From Pseudomonadota bacterium (GTDB lineage: Bacteria > Bdellovibrionota > Oligoflexia > Oligoflexales > Oligoflexaceae), in the NCBI GenBank assembly GCA_029556045.1, contig JAKQGS010000249.1, positions 1-15,405 of the forward strand: DNA of 15,405 nucleotides, given 5' to 3'. Made by a program: the position numbers and the translations under genes. Below, piece after piece: positions 7,108 to 14,130 of this stretch (positions within the stretch are counted from its first letter, which is position 1; each line of letters begins with the position of its first letter). The notes beneath the pieces were generated by a model. It was not told the DNA's origin. It searched no databases and saw only the letters and a list, made by a program, of their open reading frames with translations.

Positions 7108-7857
7108 ATGAGAATCGCACATGACAAGGAGGCTCTGAAAAAAGTTTTACAGGAACTCGAAGAATGTCCCGACAATCCCTGCGTTTCACTATTTATTGCA
7201 GGACGACACATTCGCCACCGTCATTCTTTTTCACACGCCAGCCGTTTGGCCGATGAAGCTTACAATATTGTCTCCCATCGCCACGGCCACGCCATGGGCC
7301 GGGAATTTAAAGATCGAATCTTTGAATCGTATCTGACCATGAGCTGGAAACGGGATTTGAAGCCCGGATATGGTGTGGGGATTTTTTTGTCGCAAAACAT
7401 CGCCCGTGCGGCTGCGGTCTACGATCTTAAAAGATCGTTCGTTATGGTTGCCAAGAACTTCCATGTCAAATTGCTTTTCCAAGAAATTCAAAAACCAATT
7501 GACCCAAACTGGTTAACGCAAATCACCGGCATAAATCCATCAGAACACCATTCCAATCGCCTTGTGGTTGGATTGGAAGACGTAGCCAGCCAGTTACCCA
7601 AAGGTGGCATGCGATCACTTATACTGGCTTCCAACAAAATTCTGTGGGGATTTTGTGATGACAATACCGGTAAAGTTGAGCGCGTCATGAACCCATTTGA
7701 CACTACCGACGGAGATCTGTTGAACCATTTGTTACTGTGGGCTCGCAAACACACCACTCCGGTCGCCATTATGGATTGCGATGATATGCCCATGGGTAGC
7801 CCGGTCGCAGCCATCGTGGATCAAGAAAAAGAGCATGATTTACCGGCGGTCGTATAA
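7108..7857 (+). CDS. eRF1-like (baeRF-type) protein lacking the central GGQ domain
   Basis: This is a 249-residue cytoplasmic protein. Residues about 22-127 follow the course of eRF1 domain 1: DNPCVSLFI (eRF1 has a short strand ending SLIIP), helices with SRLADEAYNIVSHRHG, GYGVGIFLS, then the NFHVKLLFQEI strand-helix that matches eRF1's KFHTEAL. Residues about 151-237 follow domain 3: RLVVGLEDVASQLPKGGMRS (eRF1 has GVEDTLKALEMGAVE) and, at the end, a small-residue MPMGSPVAAI stretch like eRF1's GGIGGILRY. Only about 23 residues join them, so the peptidyl-tRNA hydrolysing domain of some 130 residues is missing. It belongs near the bacterial baeRF families. It could bind the ribosome without hydrolysis; this is inference. 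The strand start at ATG 7108 is set by GGGGAGGGG 7 nt upstream; a 32-codon extension to GTG 7012 has no ribosome site. The N-terminal domain is rich in histidine. The gene converges on rsmI with a 27-nt gap and no visible terminator. Confidence 0.6.
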   Translation: MRIAHDKEALKKVLQELEECPDNPCVSLFIAGRHIRHRHSFSHASRLADEAYNIVSHRHGHAMGREFKDRIFESYLTMSWKRDLKPGYGVGIFLSQNIARAAAVYDLKRSFVMVAKNFHVKLLFQEIQKPIDPNWLTQITGINPSEHHSNRLVVGLEDVASQLPKGGMRSLILASNKILWGFCDDNTGKVERVMNPFDTTDGDLLNHLLLWARKHTTPVAIMDCDDMPMGSPVAAIVDQEKEHDLPAVV

Positions 7858-7884
7858 AGTAGGTGGGGTCTCGATCAACAGAAG

Positions 7885-8760
7885 CTAGGTATCATCATCG
7901 GATACTGACTTAGCCTCCAGCAATATCCGATAGAGATCACTGCGGGAAAATCCGGCGTCGCTGTACTGCTGCAGTAAGTCTTTCAGGGTTTTCCCCTTGC
8001 GATATCCCTTGATGGCCTCATTGCGCAAACTGGCGGCGTCCTGCGGTCGTGTAGCTTCATTATCTTCCATAGTTTCCGAAACCCCGGGGTAAAACATCAC
8101 CACCAGCTCCCCTTTCATATGATCGTGGGAGCGGGCCCAGACAATAATTTCATGAACACTTCCGGTCAGCGTTTCCTCATGAAGTTTGGTCAGCTCACGG
8201 CCGACGCAAATCTGCGCATGAGGGTACATTTTTTCAATGTCCTGCAACGCCTCTTCCAATCGTCGCGGTGACTCGTAAAACACCACAGCGCAGCCAAAGT
8301 TTTGCCAGGACTTGATCTCTTTTTGCCTGGCAGACATTTTGCTCGGCAAAAATCCGATGAATAGGAATCGATCGTTTGGCAGCCCGCTGACAGAGACCAA
8401 AGCCGACAGTGCAGACGCACCAGGCACAGGGATGACGGGAACACCCTGCCGGCGCGCTTCCGCCACCAGGCGAAATCCGGGATCCGATATGCAGGGTGTA
8501 CCCGCGTCTGAGATAAGCGCCACTTTAAGTTCATGCTGCACCATACGCTGAACAATGAACGGCGCCTTTTCCTTTTCCACATGATCGAAGTAGGAAATGA
8601 ATTCCTTCTTGCGGATGCCCAACTTTTCCAAAAGTTTACCAGCGCGACGGGTATCTTCCGCCGCAATCACGTCCGCATCCTTCAGCACCGCCAGGGCACG
8701 CTCGGTGATATCACCAAGGTTACCGATCGGAGTCGCCACTATGTAGAGTGCCGTTGACAC
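7885..8760 (-). CDS. rsmI: 16S rRNA (cytidine-1402-2'-O)-methyltransferase RsmI
   Basis: This SAM-dependent TP-methylase-fold enzyme 2'-O-methylates C1402 in the decoding centre of the 30S subunit, together with RsmH, which methylates N4. Family signatures are plain: LYIVATPIGNLGDITERAL at the N-terminus, DVIAAEDTRRAGKLL, SDAGTPCISDPGFRLV, VPGASALSALVSVSGLP, RFLFIGFLP, and VVFYESPRRLEEAL with VGRELTKLHEE. The C-terminal 40 residues form the usual helical extension. From GTG 8760 the protein has 291 residues, close to 286 in E. coli. GTG 8760 is chosen because AAGGA lies 9 nt upstream. The in-frame ATG at 8808 would add 16 unconserved residues and falls inside a perfect 9-bp hairpin. Confidence 0.92.
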   Translation of the reverse strand: MSTALYIVATPIGNLGDITERALAVLKDADVIAAEDTRRAGKLLEKLGIRKKEFISYFDHVEKEKAPFIVQRMVQHELKVALISDAGTPCISDPGFRLVAEARRQGVPVIPVPGASALSALVSVSGLPNDRFLFIGFLPSKMSARQKEIKSWQNFGCAVVFYESPRRLEEALQDIEKMYPHAQICVGRELTKLHEETLTGSVHEIIVWARSHDHMKGELVVMFYPGVSETMEDNEATRPQDAASLRNEAIKGYRKGKTLKDLLQQYSDAGFSRSDLYRILLEAKSVSDDDT

Positions 8761-8790
8761 TTCAAACCATCCTTCTACCGCGTGATTTCT

Positions 8791-8812
8791 GATTATGGGG
8801 GCACCCATAATC
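8791..8812. promoter_or_regulatory. Perfect 9-bp inverted repeat in the rsmI leader
   Basis: GATTATGGG and CCCATAATC are separated by GGCA. On the minus strand it lies 30 nt before the GTG start of rsmI and embeds the alternative ATG at 8808. It could be an operator or a leader hairpin; there is no T-tract after it, so it is not a terminator. Confidence 0.5.
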
Positions 8813-8824
8813 CTACACCCCGCA

Positions 8825-8865
8825 GGGCAAATCCAGTTAAAAAATTTTTACGAACTGGACTGCCC
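8825..8865. repeat. Long interrupted inverted repeat upstream of 6S RNA and rsmI
   Basis: GGGCA (8825-8829) pairs with TGCCC (8861-8865), and CCAGTT (8833-8838) pairs with AACTGG (8853-8858). An A6T5 core fills most of the loop. It sits in the divergent promoter zone of ssrS and rsmI, where a dyad with an A/T core could be a regulator or nucleoid-protein site. No T-tract follows on either strand. Confidence 0.45.
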
Positions 8866-8880
8866 AGCCCCACCGGAATA

Positions 8881-8889
8881 TGCTATCTT
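8881..8889 (+). promoter_or_regulatory. Extended -10 element of the 6S RNA gene
   Basis: TG-C-TATCTT ends 6-7 nt before the base of the 6S closing stem, so the predicted start falls on the first paired bases (about 8895-8896). I see no good -35 box. It has the same TGC-TAT layout as the promoter at 7013-7021. Confidence 0.45.
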
Positions 8890-8892
8890 CCT

Positions 8893-9082
8893 AGGGAAGC
8901 GACGATGGTCATTGATTCATGCCGGTGAACCGATGACAACAAAAAAGGGAGCCCAAGTCAGTCGTGGTGTGCAAGCCTCGCGTCCTAGACGTTACGAGGA
9001 AGCCTAAAGCGCCTTGGGAGGGCACCCACCTATTAGTGGTGGGTTCCCGAGCCGATGATATGGCCATCGCCCGCTTCTCCCT
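8893..9082 (+). ncRNA. ssrS: 6S RNA
   Basis: This RNA, about 190 nt long, mimics an open promoter and sequesters sigma70 RNA polymerase in stationary phase. The fold fits. The closing stem pairs 8893-8901 with 9072-9082 (GAAGCG/CGCTTC at its core) and 8904-8912 with 9060-9068 (GATGGTCAT/ATGGCCATC, nine pairs). Then comes a large central bubble whose 3' side holds a small hairpin, ACCCACC/GGTGGGT around 9024-9043. Beyond the bubble 8952-8957 pairs with 9013-9018 (CCCAAG/CTTGGG), and the terminal stem pairs 8976-8984 with 8988-8999. The conserved-looking segments GGTGTGCAAGCC and GAGGAAGCCTAAA match the GUGUGCAUGCC and GAAGCCUAAA parts of the family consensus as I remember it. No open reading frame of merit crosses it. 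Confirmation would be a covariance-model hit to the 6S family. Confidence 0.85.
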
Positions 9083-9141
9083 CGATAACCACCTTGAATT
9101 ACTAGATAAAAAGTCAAGATCTAGGCCCTCACAAAAACACC

Positions 9142-9170
9142 TTGCGCCCCCGCCAGACTCACGGCTTAAT
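9142..9170 (+). promoter_or_regulatory. Candidate promoter of the aminotransferase-pheST operon
   Basis: TTGCGC (9142-9147) and CTTAAT (9165-9170) are 17 nt apart, which would start transcription near 9177 and leave a short leader before ATG 9215. The match is modest. Read-through from the 6S promoter is an alternative source of transcript. Confidence 0.3.
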
Positions 9171-9214
9171 AGGCCTCAGTGTCCCCACCAACTAAAAAAA
9201 AGGACCGGACAATC

Positions 9215-10399
9215 ATGCACTTATCCAAGAGAATCGCGGGCCTCAAGCCTTCGCCGACTCTGGCCCTCAACGCCAAAGCCCAGGAGTTGGCGCAGCGGGG
9301 AACAAAAGTCATCAATTTTTCGGTTGGGGAACCGGATTACCCGACTCCGCCGGTCGTCGTCGAAGCCGCCATTGACAGCCTTCGTCGCGGTCGCACCAAA
9401 TATGGAGCTTCTGGGGGTGGCCTACCACTCCGTCAAGCTATTGCAGCCAAGTTACAACGAGACAATCAGTTGACCTATCAGCCGTCCGAGATCGTCGTCG
9501 GGATGGGCGCCAAGGAGATTCTATTTCACACCTTCCTGGCCATGTTGAACGAAGGGGACGATGTTCTCCTGTCCGCACCCTATTGGGTGAGTTACACAGC
9601 ACACGCAGAAGCTGCCGGCGCCCGTTGCATTGAGATCCCCATACCTTCCGATCACCAGGGACCAAGACTGACCCCTGCTATGATCGACGCCCATGCCACA
9701 CCCAAAACCCGCGCTATTGTCCTGAACTCCCCCAATAACCCTGCCGGTTACGTCATGAAGGAAGGCGAGCTGCGTGAATTGGGCGCCTATCTGAAGCAGA
9801 AGGATTGGTGGATCATTTCGGATGAAATCTATGAATACATGACCTTTGGCTGCTCACACCTGTCGCTTCTGCAAGTAGAGCCCTCGTTGCGCGATCGCTT
9901 TATTCTGATCAATGGCCTGTCCAAGGGCTTTGCCATGACGGGCTGGCGGGTTGGTTATGCGGCAGCCCCTTTGCCTATGGCGAAGCTGATCCAAAGCCTC
10001 CAATCTCATTCATCCACCTGTCTGCCCGGTTTTATCGAGGATGCAGCGGTGGTCGCGCTGCAGCAGGGACCCGGCCTGATGAAAACACATGTGGCGGAAC
10101 TCATGGCGCGCCGGAACCAAGCTATGGAGGCCCTGAAGCGCATCCCTCGCATATCCATGATTCCGCCGGATGGAGCCTTTTATATATACCTGGATATCAG
10201 GGAAGCGCTGGCGCATAGTAAAAAGCCCATGACTTCCATGCAATTCAGCGAACATTTTCTGGAGACCCAGTTTGTGGCCATGGTCCCCGGCGAAGCCTTT
10301 GGTACACCGGGGTTTATACGACTATCTTACGCCATCGCCACGGCCGACCTTCTGGAGGGAATCCGACGGCTGGGAGAGGCACTCCATGAGCTAGCCTGA
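9215..10399 (+). CDS. Class I PLP aminotransferase, aspartate/prephenate type
   Basis: This 394-residue cytoplasmic enzyme transfers the amino group of aspartate (or glutamate) to a 2-oxo acid, oxaloacetate, 2-oxoglutarate or prephenate. It belongs to the Iβ subgroup. Visible marks are FSVGEPDYPTP near the N-terminus, KYGASGGGLPLRQAI, SAPYWVSY, NSPNNPAGYV (usually NSPNNPTG), ISDEIYEYMTFG, and the Schiff-base lysine in LSKGFAMTGWRVGY at about residue 237. The C-terminal PGEAFGTPGFIRLSYA carries the substrate-carboxylate arginine. Whether it is a plain AspAT or a prephenate aminotransferase cannot be told by eye. ATG 9215 follows AGGA at about 9 nt; a GTG at 9179 has no ribosome site. Its stop lies 42 nt before pheS, so the two are probably cotranscribed, linking aromatic amino acid supply with phenylalanine charging. 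Confidence 0.88.
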   Translation: MHLSKRIAGLKPSPTLALNAKAQELAQRGTKVINFSVGEPDYPTPPVVVEAAIDSLRRGRTKYGASGGGLPLRQAIAAKLQRDNQLTYQPSEIVVGMGAKEILFHTFLAMLNEGDDVLLSAPYWVSYTAHAEAAGARCIEIPIPSDHQGPRLTPAMIDAHATPKTRAIVLNSPNNPAGYVMKEGELRELGAYLKQKDWWIISDEIYEYMTFGCSHLSLLQVEPSLRDRFILINGLSKGFAMTGWRVGYAAAPLPMAKLIQSLQSHSSTCLPGFIEDAAVVALQQGPGLMKTHVAELMARRNQAMEALKRIPRISMIPPDGAFYIYLDIREALAHSKKPMTSMQFSEHFLETQFVAMVPGEAFGTPGFIRLSYAIATADLLEGIRRLGEALHELA

Positions 10400-10441
10400 A
10401 TCGATGCTTCAAAAATTTAATGAGACAGATAAGGAAGGTTC

Positions 10442-11497
10442 ATGAGCGACATGCAAAAGGATACCCTGGGTATCCGGGAAGAATTTGACCGGGAAAGCGC
10501 GGCCGTCAGACAGTCTCCCAGTCCCAGGGACGTGGATCAGCTGCGGGTTGCCTATCTGGGGCGCAAAGGCAAGGTTACAGGCCTGATGGAAAAACTCCGT
10601 GACGTCCCCAAGGAGGAGCGTCCCGAAGCCGGTAAAATCGTCAATATTCTGCGCCAGCACGTGGAAACGGTCGTGGAAGAACTCAAACTTGCGGCGGCGG
10701 AGTTTGACATCGACAAGAAGCTGCGTGACCGACAGCTGGACATAACTCTTCCCGTAAACGAATCCAATGACTCCGGATCACTGCATCCGGTGACGTTAAT
10801 GCGCCGGGAGCTCCTCAACGAATTCCGACGTCTTGGATTTAGCGTCTTCGATGGCCCCGAAGTGGAGCTAGATTACTACAACTTTTCCGCTCTGAACTTC
10901 AAAGATGATCACCCCGCCCGCGATATGCAGGATACCTTTTTCATCAAGGGAAATCCGGGTATGATCATGCGCACTCATACCTCCAATATCCAGGTTCATG
11001 CGATGCTGCACCACCAGCCGCCTTTGCGAATGGTGGCGTTGGGACGCACCTACCGCTGCGATTCCGATCTCACCCACACGCCAATGTTTCACCAGATTGA
11101 ATGCTTCGTGGTGGATGAGCATATCTCCATGAGTGACATGAAGGGGATCATCGACAAATTCCTCAAGGCGATCTACGGAGAAGATCTGTCCACCCGCCTG
11201 CGTCCCAGCTTTTTCCCCTTTGTGGAACCGGGTGGGGAAGTGGATCTGCAATGCGTCAACTGCCGCGGTAAGGGATGTCGTATCTGCAAGGAAACCGGCT
11301 GGTTGGAGATCGGCGGTCTTGGCATGATCCACCCCAACGTGTTTGAGAAGGTTGGTTATGACAGCGAGCGTTATTCCGGGTTTGCCTTCGGATTCGGCAT
11401 CGATCGTATGGCCATGCTGAAGTATGGTCTCACCGATCTGCGGCAGCTTTTTGAGGGAAATTTTGAGTTTCTGAGCCAATTTCCCGTTCATCCTTAA
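10442..11497 (+). CDS. pheS: Phenylalanine-tRNA ligase alpha subunit
   Basis: This is the catalytic subunit of the alpha2-beta2 class II synthetase that charges tRNA-Phe. It has 351 residues, against 327 in E. coli. The N-terminal coiled coil occupies about residues 1-100. The catalytic core shows motif 1 (GFSVFDGPEVELDYYNF), motif 2 (GRTYRCDSDLTHTPMFHQIE) and motif 3 (GFGIDRMAMLKYGL), ending in LRQLFEGNFEFLSQF. An insert with four cysteines, CVNCRGKGCRICK, is in the place where many bacterial PheS carry a probable metal-binding knuckle. The start has AAGGAAGG 3 nt upstream of the ATG. It follows the aminotransferase gene and precedes pheT by 53 nt. The usual upstream neighbours infC, rpmI and rplT are not here. 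Confidence 0.95.
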   Translation: MSDMQKDTLGIREEFDRESAAVRQSPSPRDVDQLRVAYLGRKGKVTGLMEKLRDVPKEERPEAGKIVNILRQHVETVVEELKLAAAEFDIDKKLRDRQLDITLPVNESNDSGSLHPVTLMRRELLNEFRRLGFSVFDGPEVELDYYNFSALNFKDDHPARDMQDTFFIKGNPGMIMRTHTSNIQVHAMLHHQPPLRMVALGRTYRCDSDLTHTPMFHQIECFVVDEHISMSDMKGIIDKFLKAIYGEDLSTRLRPSFFPFVEPGGEVDLQCVNCRGKGCRICKETGWLEIGGLGMIHPNVFEKVGYDSERYSGFAFGFGIDRMAMLKYGLTDLRQLFEGNFEFLSQFPVHP

Positions 11498-11550
11498 TTT
11501 ATAGCAAGGGGGTATTTTACTCCCGCAACAAGAAAGTTGACGGTTATCCC

Positions 11551-14103
11551 ATGCAAATATCTCTCAACTGGTTAAACGACTATATAGCGATCAAAGATCT
11601 TCCGATCAGCCAGCTTTGTGAAACCCTGACCAATCTCGGTCTCGAGGTTGAGTCGGTGCAAACCATCACCCCGATCCAGGGCAATCTGGTGGTGGGCAGG
11701 ATTCTTGAAACCAGCCGCCATCCCAACGCTGAAAATCTCACCCTGTGCCAGGTGGACGTTGGCGCTAGTCAACCGCTACGCATCGTGTGCGGCGCCCCCA
11801 ATGCACGCACTGGCATCCAGGTTGCGGTGGCTACCGTTGGCTGCGTCTTACCGGGAGATTTCAAAATCAAACCGGCCAAGATCCGTGGCGAGGCGTCCGA
11901 GGGCATGCTGTGCAGCGAGGAGGAGTTGGGTATAGGCTCAGGCAGCGATGGCATCATCGAACTTCCCCCGGACCTCAAATTGGGTTCATCGGTGACCGCT
12001 TACTATGGACTGGAAGATGTGGCTTTGACCATCGGCCTCACACCGAATCGCACCGATTGCCTCGGTTATCTGGGGTTGGCACGGGATCTGGCGGCAAAAC
12101 TCGCCCGTCCCTTGTGTACACCCAAAGTTGATGAAGCCTGCTTTACCGGAAAGACCGCCACCAGTGAAAAAGTAAAAATCACCCTTGAAAACCCCAAGGA
12201 CTGCGGTCGATTTACAGCACTCTATATCCAGAATGTCAAAGCTGTTCCTTCCCCCTTTTGGATGCGGCAACGTCTCGAAACCTCCGGCATGCGACCCATC
12301 AATCTACTGGTGGACGTCACTAACTACATTATGCTGGAGAACAGTCACCCCATCCACGCTTATGACGCCAGATATCTGCGGGCTAACAGCTTTATCGTGC
12401 GCCGCGCCAAATCCGGCGAAAGCCTCATCACCCTGGATGGCACCAACCGGTCGCTCACGCCCGAAGATTTATTAATTTGCGATGGCGAAGGTCCCATCGG
12501 ACTGGCCGGCGTGATGGGTGGACAAAACAGTGAAGTTAAAGAGGACACCCAAAATCTGGTCCTGGAAGTGGCGCATTTTAACCCATCCCTGGTGCGCAAG
12601 TCTTCCAAAAGAATGGCCCTGCACACGGAAGCCTCCCACCGTTTCGAACGTGGGGTGGACATTACTCAAACGACCCAGGTGGCCAAACGTTTTGCCGCAT
12701 TACTCCATCAGTGCAGTATTGAACTCAAGAATAAGGGGGTCGACGTTCCCATACCATCCGCCTCTCCAAGCCCCCTCGATGTTTACCCCAACCCACGTCC
12801 TCAGTCTCGCGTGAGCCTGCGGCTGTCCCGGGCACGGGCCATCATGGGACTTCCTGAATTGACTAAAGAGCAGTGTGTATCCACACTGGAGCGCCTTGGT
12901 TGCAAGGCCGCCGATAGTGGCTCCGACAGCATGACCTTTGAAATTCCGACCTGGCGTCTGGATATTGAAAAGGAAATCGACCTGATTGAAGAAATCAGCC
13001 GGGTTATGGGTTTCGAACAAATTCCCTATACGCTCCCCGCCATGAACATCAAACCGATCCCGGAACACGGTTTTATTGATTTCTGTGATCAGGCCCGCAT
13101 TTCCATGGCGTCCTGTGGATTTGCGGAAACCATCAGTTTTCCCTTTGTCAGCGTGGCGGACCTGGACCACTTGCACCTCCCCGCGTTGCACCCTTTCCGC
13201 AGTAACGTCACCCTTGCCAATCCTCTCAGCGAAGACCAGGCCCTGCTTCAGCCAACTCTATTGGCAAACCTGATCAGAGCTGTGGCCAAAAATCGTCGAC
13301 ACGGGGATCAAGGGTCACGATTGTTTGAGGTTGCGCGATGCTTTTATGACTTTAAACACACTCCGATGGATCCGGATTTTTCCGTGTGGGAGCACTTGCC
13401 TCAGCAGGGATTTCATGTTCCTCCCAAGGCTGTCAATGACGAACGGCCCACCGAACGCACCATGATTGCGGGCATCATTGACCAACCATGGCAGTCCAAA
13501 TCGTGGCGTTCCACAGAGGTCCCGGCAACTTTTTTCCATGGTAAGGACGTGATTTCCCGTTGGCTACGAAACTTTGGCCTCACGGAAATCACCTTTAAAC
13601 CTATTGACACTCACCAGATGCCCTGGCTGCACCCAGGGGCAGCCGCCGCCGTTTTTGCGGATGAAATCTATCTGGGGTTTTTGGGCGAAATTCACCCCCG
13701 GGTTGCCCGCAAGTTCGACATTGAAACTGAATTGACGCCAGTGGTTTTCGAATTGGATATGGAGCATGTCTATAAGACATCCGAGCTGGTGACACATCAA
13801 TACATCACCCCGGCCGAACGTTTTCCAGCGGTCAGTCGCGATCTAGCTTTTGTGGTGAATCTGAAGACGACCCATGCAGACTTTGATGCTGTTTTCCGCG
13901 ACTTCAAGCGTAAGCGTAACATGCAGCAGTGGCGCTTGTTCGATGTGTACACCGGCCCCAATTTGCCTGAAGATAAGAAGAGTATGGCCTATAGCGTATC
14001 GTTTCAATCTCCGAAACGCACGCTGACGGATAAAGAAGTGGATGAAGAACTGACGATGCTGGTGGACTGGATTAAACAAAGTCTGTCAGCAGAACAACGA
14101 TAA
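11551..14103 (+). CDS. pheT: Phenylalanine-tRNA ligase beta subunit
   Basis: This is the non-catalytic but editing subunit, 850 residues against 795 in E. coli. In order: an N-terminal part with an EMAP-like tRNA-binding domain (about 40-150, VVGRILETSRHPNAENLTLC and EASEGMLCSEEELG); B3/B4 editing domain (about 210-390, MRPINLLVDVTNYIMLE); B5 (about 405-480, FEIPTWRLDIEKEIDLIEE); the catalytic-like core; and a C-terminal ferredoxin-fold anticodon-binding domain (FPAVSRDLAFVV to the end). A stretch of about 30 residues after RLFEVARCFYDF (with DFSVWEHLPQQGFHVPP) is longer than in the relatives I know. The ribosome site before the ATG is weak, so coupling to pheS translation may matter. The frame is continuous with no frameshift. 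There is no ihfA after it. Confidence 0.95.
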   Translation: MQISLNWLNDYIAIKDLPISQLCETLTNLGLEVESVQTITPIQGNLVVGRILETSRHPNAENLTLCQVDVGASQPLRIVCGAPNARTGIQVAVATVGCVLPGDFKIKPAKIRGEASEGMLCSEEELGIGSGSDGIIELPPDLKLGSSVTAYYGLEDVALTIGLTPNRTDCLGYLGLARDLAAKLARPLCTPKVDEACFTGKTATSEKVKITLENPKDCGRFTALYIQNVKAVPSPFWMRQRLETSGMRPINLLVDVTNYIMLENSHPIHAYDARYLRANSFIVRRAKSGESLITLDGTNRSLTPEDLLICDGEGPIGLAGVMGGQNSEVKEDTQNLVLEVAHFNPSLVRKSSKRMALHTEASHRFERGVDITQTTQVAKRFAALLHQCSIELKNKGVDVPIPSASPSPLDVYPNPRPQSRVSLRLSRARAIMGLPELTKEQCVSTLERLGCKAADSGSDSMTFEIPTWRLDIEKEIDLIEEISRVMGFEQIPYTLPAMNIKPIPEHGFIDFCDQARISMASCGFAETISFPFVSVADLDHLHLPALHPFRSNVTLANPLSEDQALLQPTLLANLIRAVAKNRRHGDQGSRLFEVARCFYDFKHTPMDPDFSVWEHLPQQGFHVPPKAVNDERPTERTMIAGIIDQPWQSKSWRSTEVPATFFHGKDVISRWLRNFGLTEITFKPIDTHQMPWLHPGAAAAVFADEIYLGFLGEIHPRVARKFDIETELTPVVFELDMEHVYKTSELVTHQYITPAERFPAVSRDLAFVVNLKTTHADFDAVFRDFKRKRNMQQWRLFDVYTGPNLPEDKKSMAYSVSFQSPKRTLTDKEVDEELTMLVDWIKQSLSAEQR

Positions 14104-14130
14104 CCCGATTCGGGTAGAAAGGTTTTTTTC

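Noticed and set aside
8809..9214. RNase P RNA (rnpB), which lies beside rsmI in some proteobacteria
   Set aside because: The GAGGAAAGTCCGGGC and other universally conserved RNase P blocks are absent, and the length and fold fit 6S RNA instead.
8964..9473. 169-codon plus-strand reading frame across the 6S region
   Set aside because: It begins inside the 6S RNA and then overlaps the aminotransferase in another frame; it has no ribosome site and no sensible protein composition.
11507..11524. Short hairpin around GGGGGTATTTTACTCCC between pheS and pheT
   Set aside because: It has about seven pairs including a G-T, no T-tract, and pheS and pheT must be expressed together, so terminator function is unlikely.
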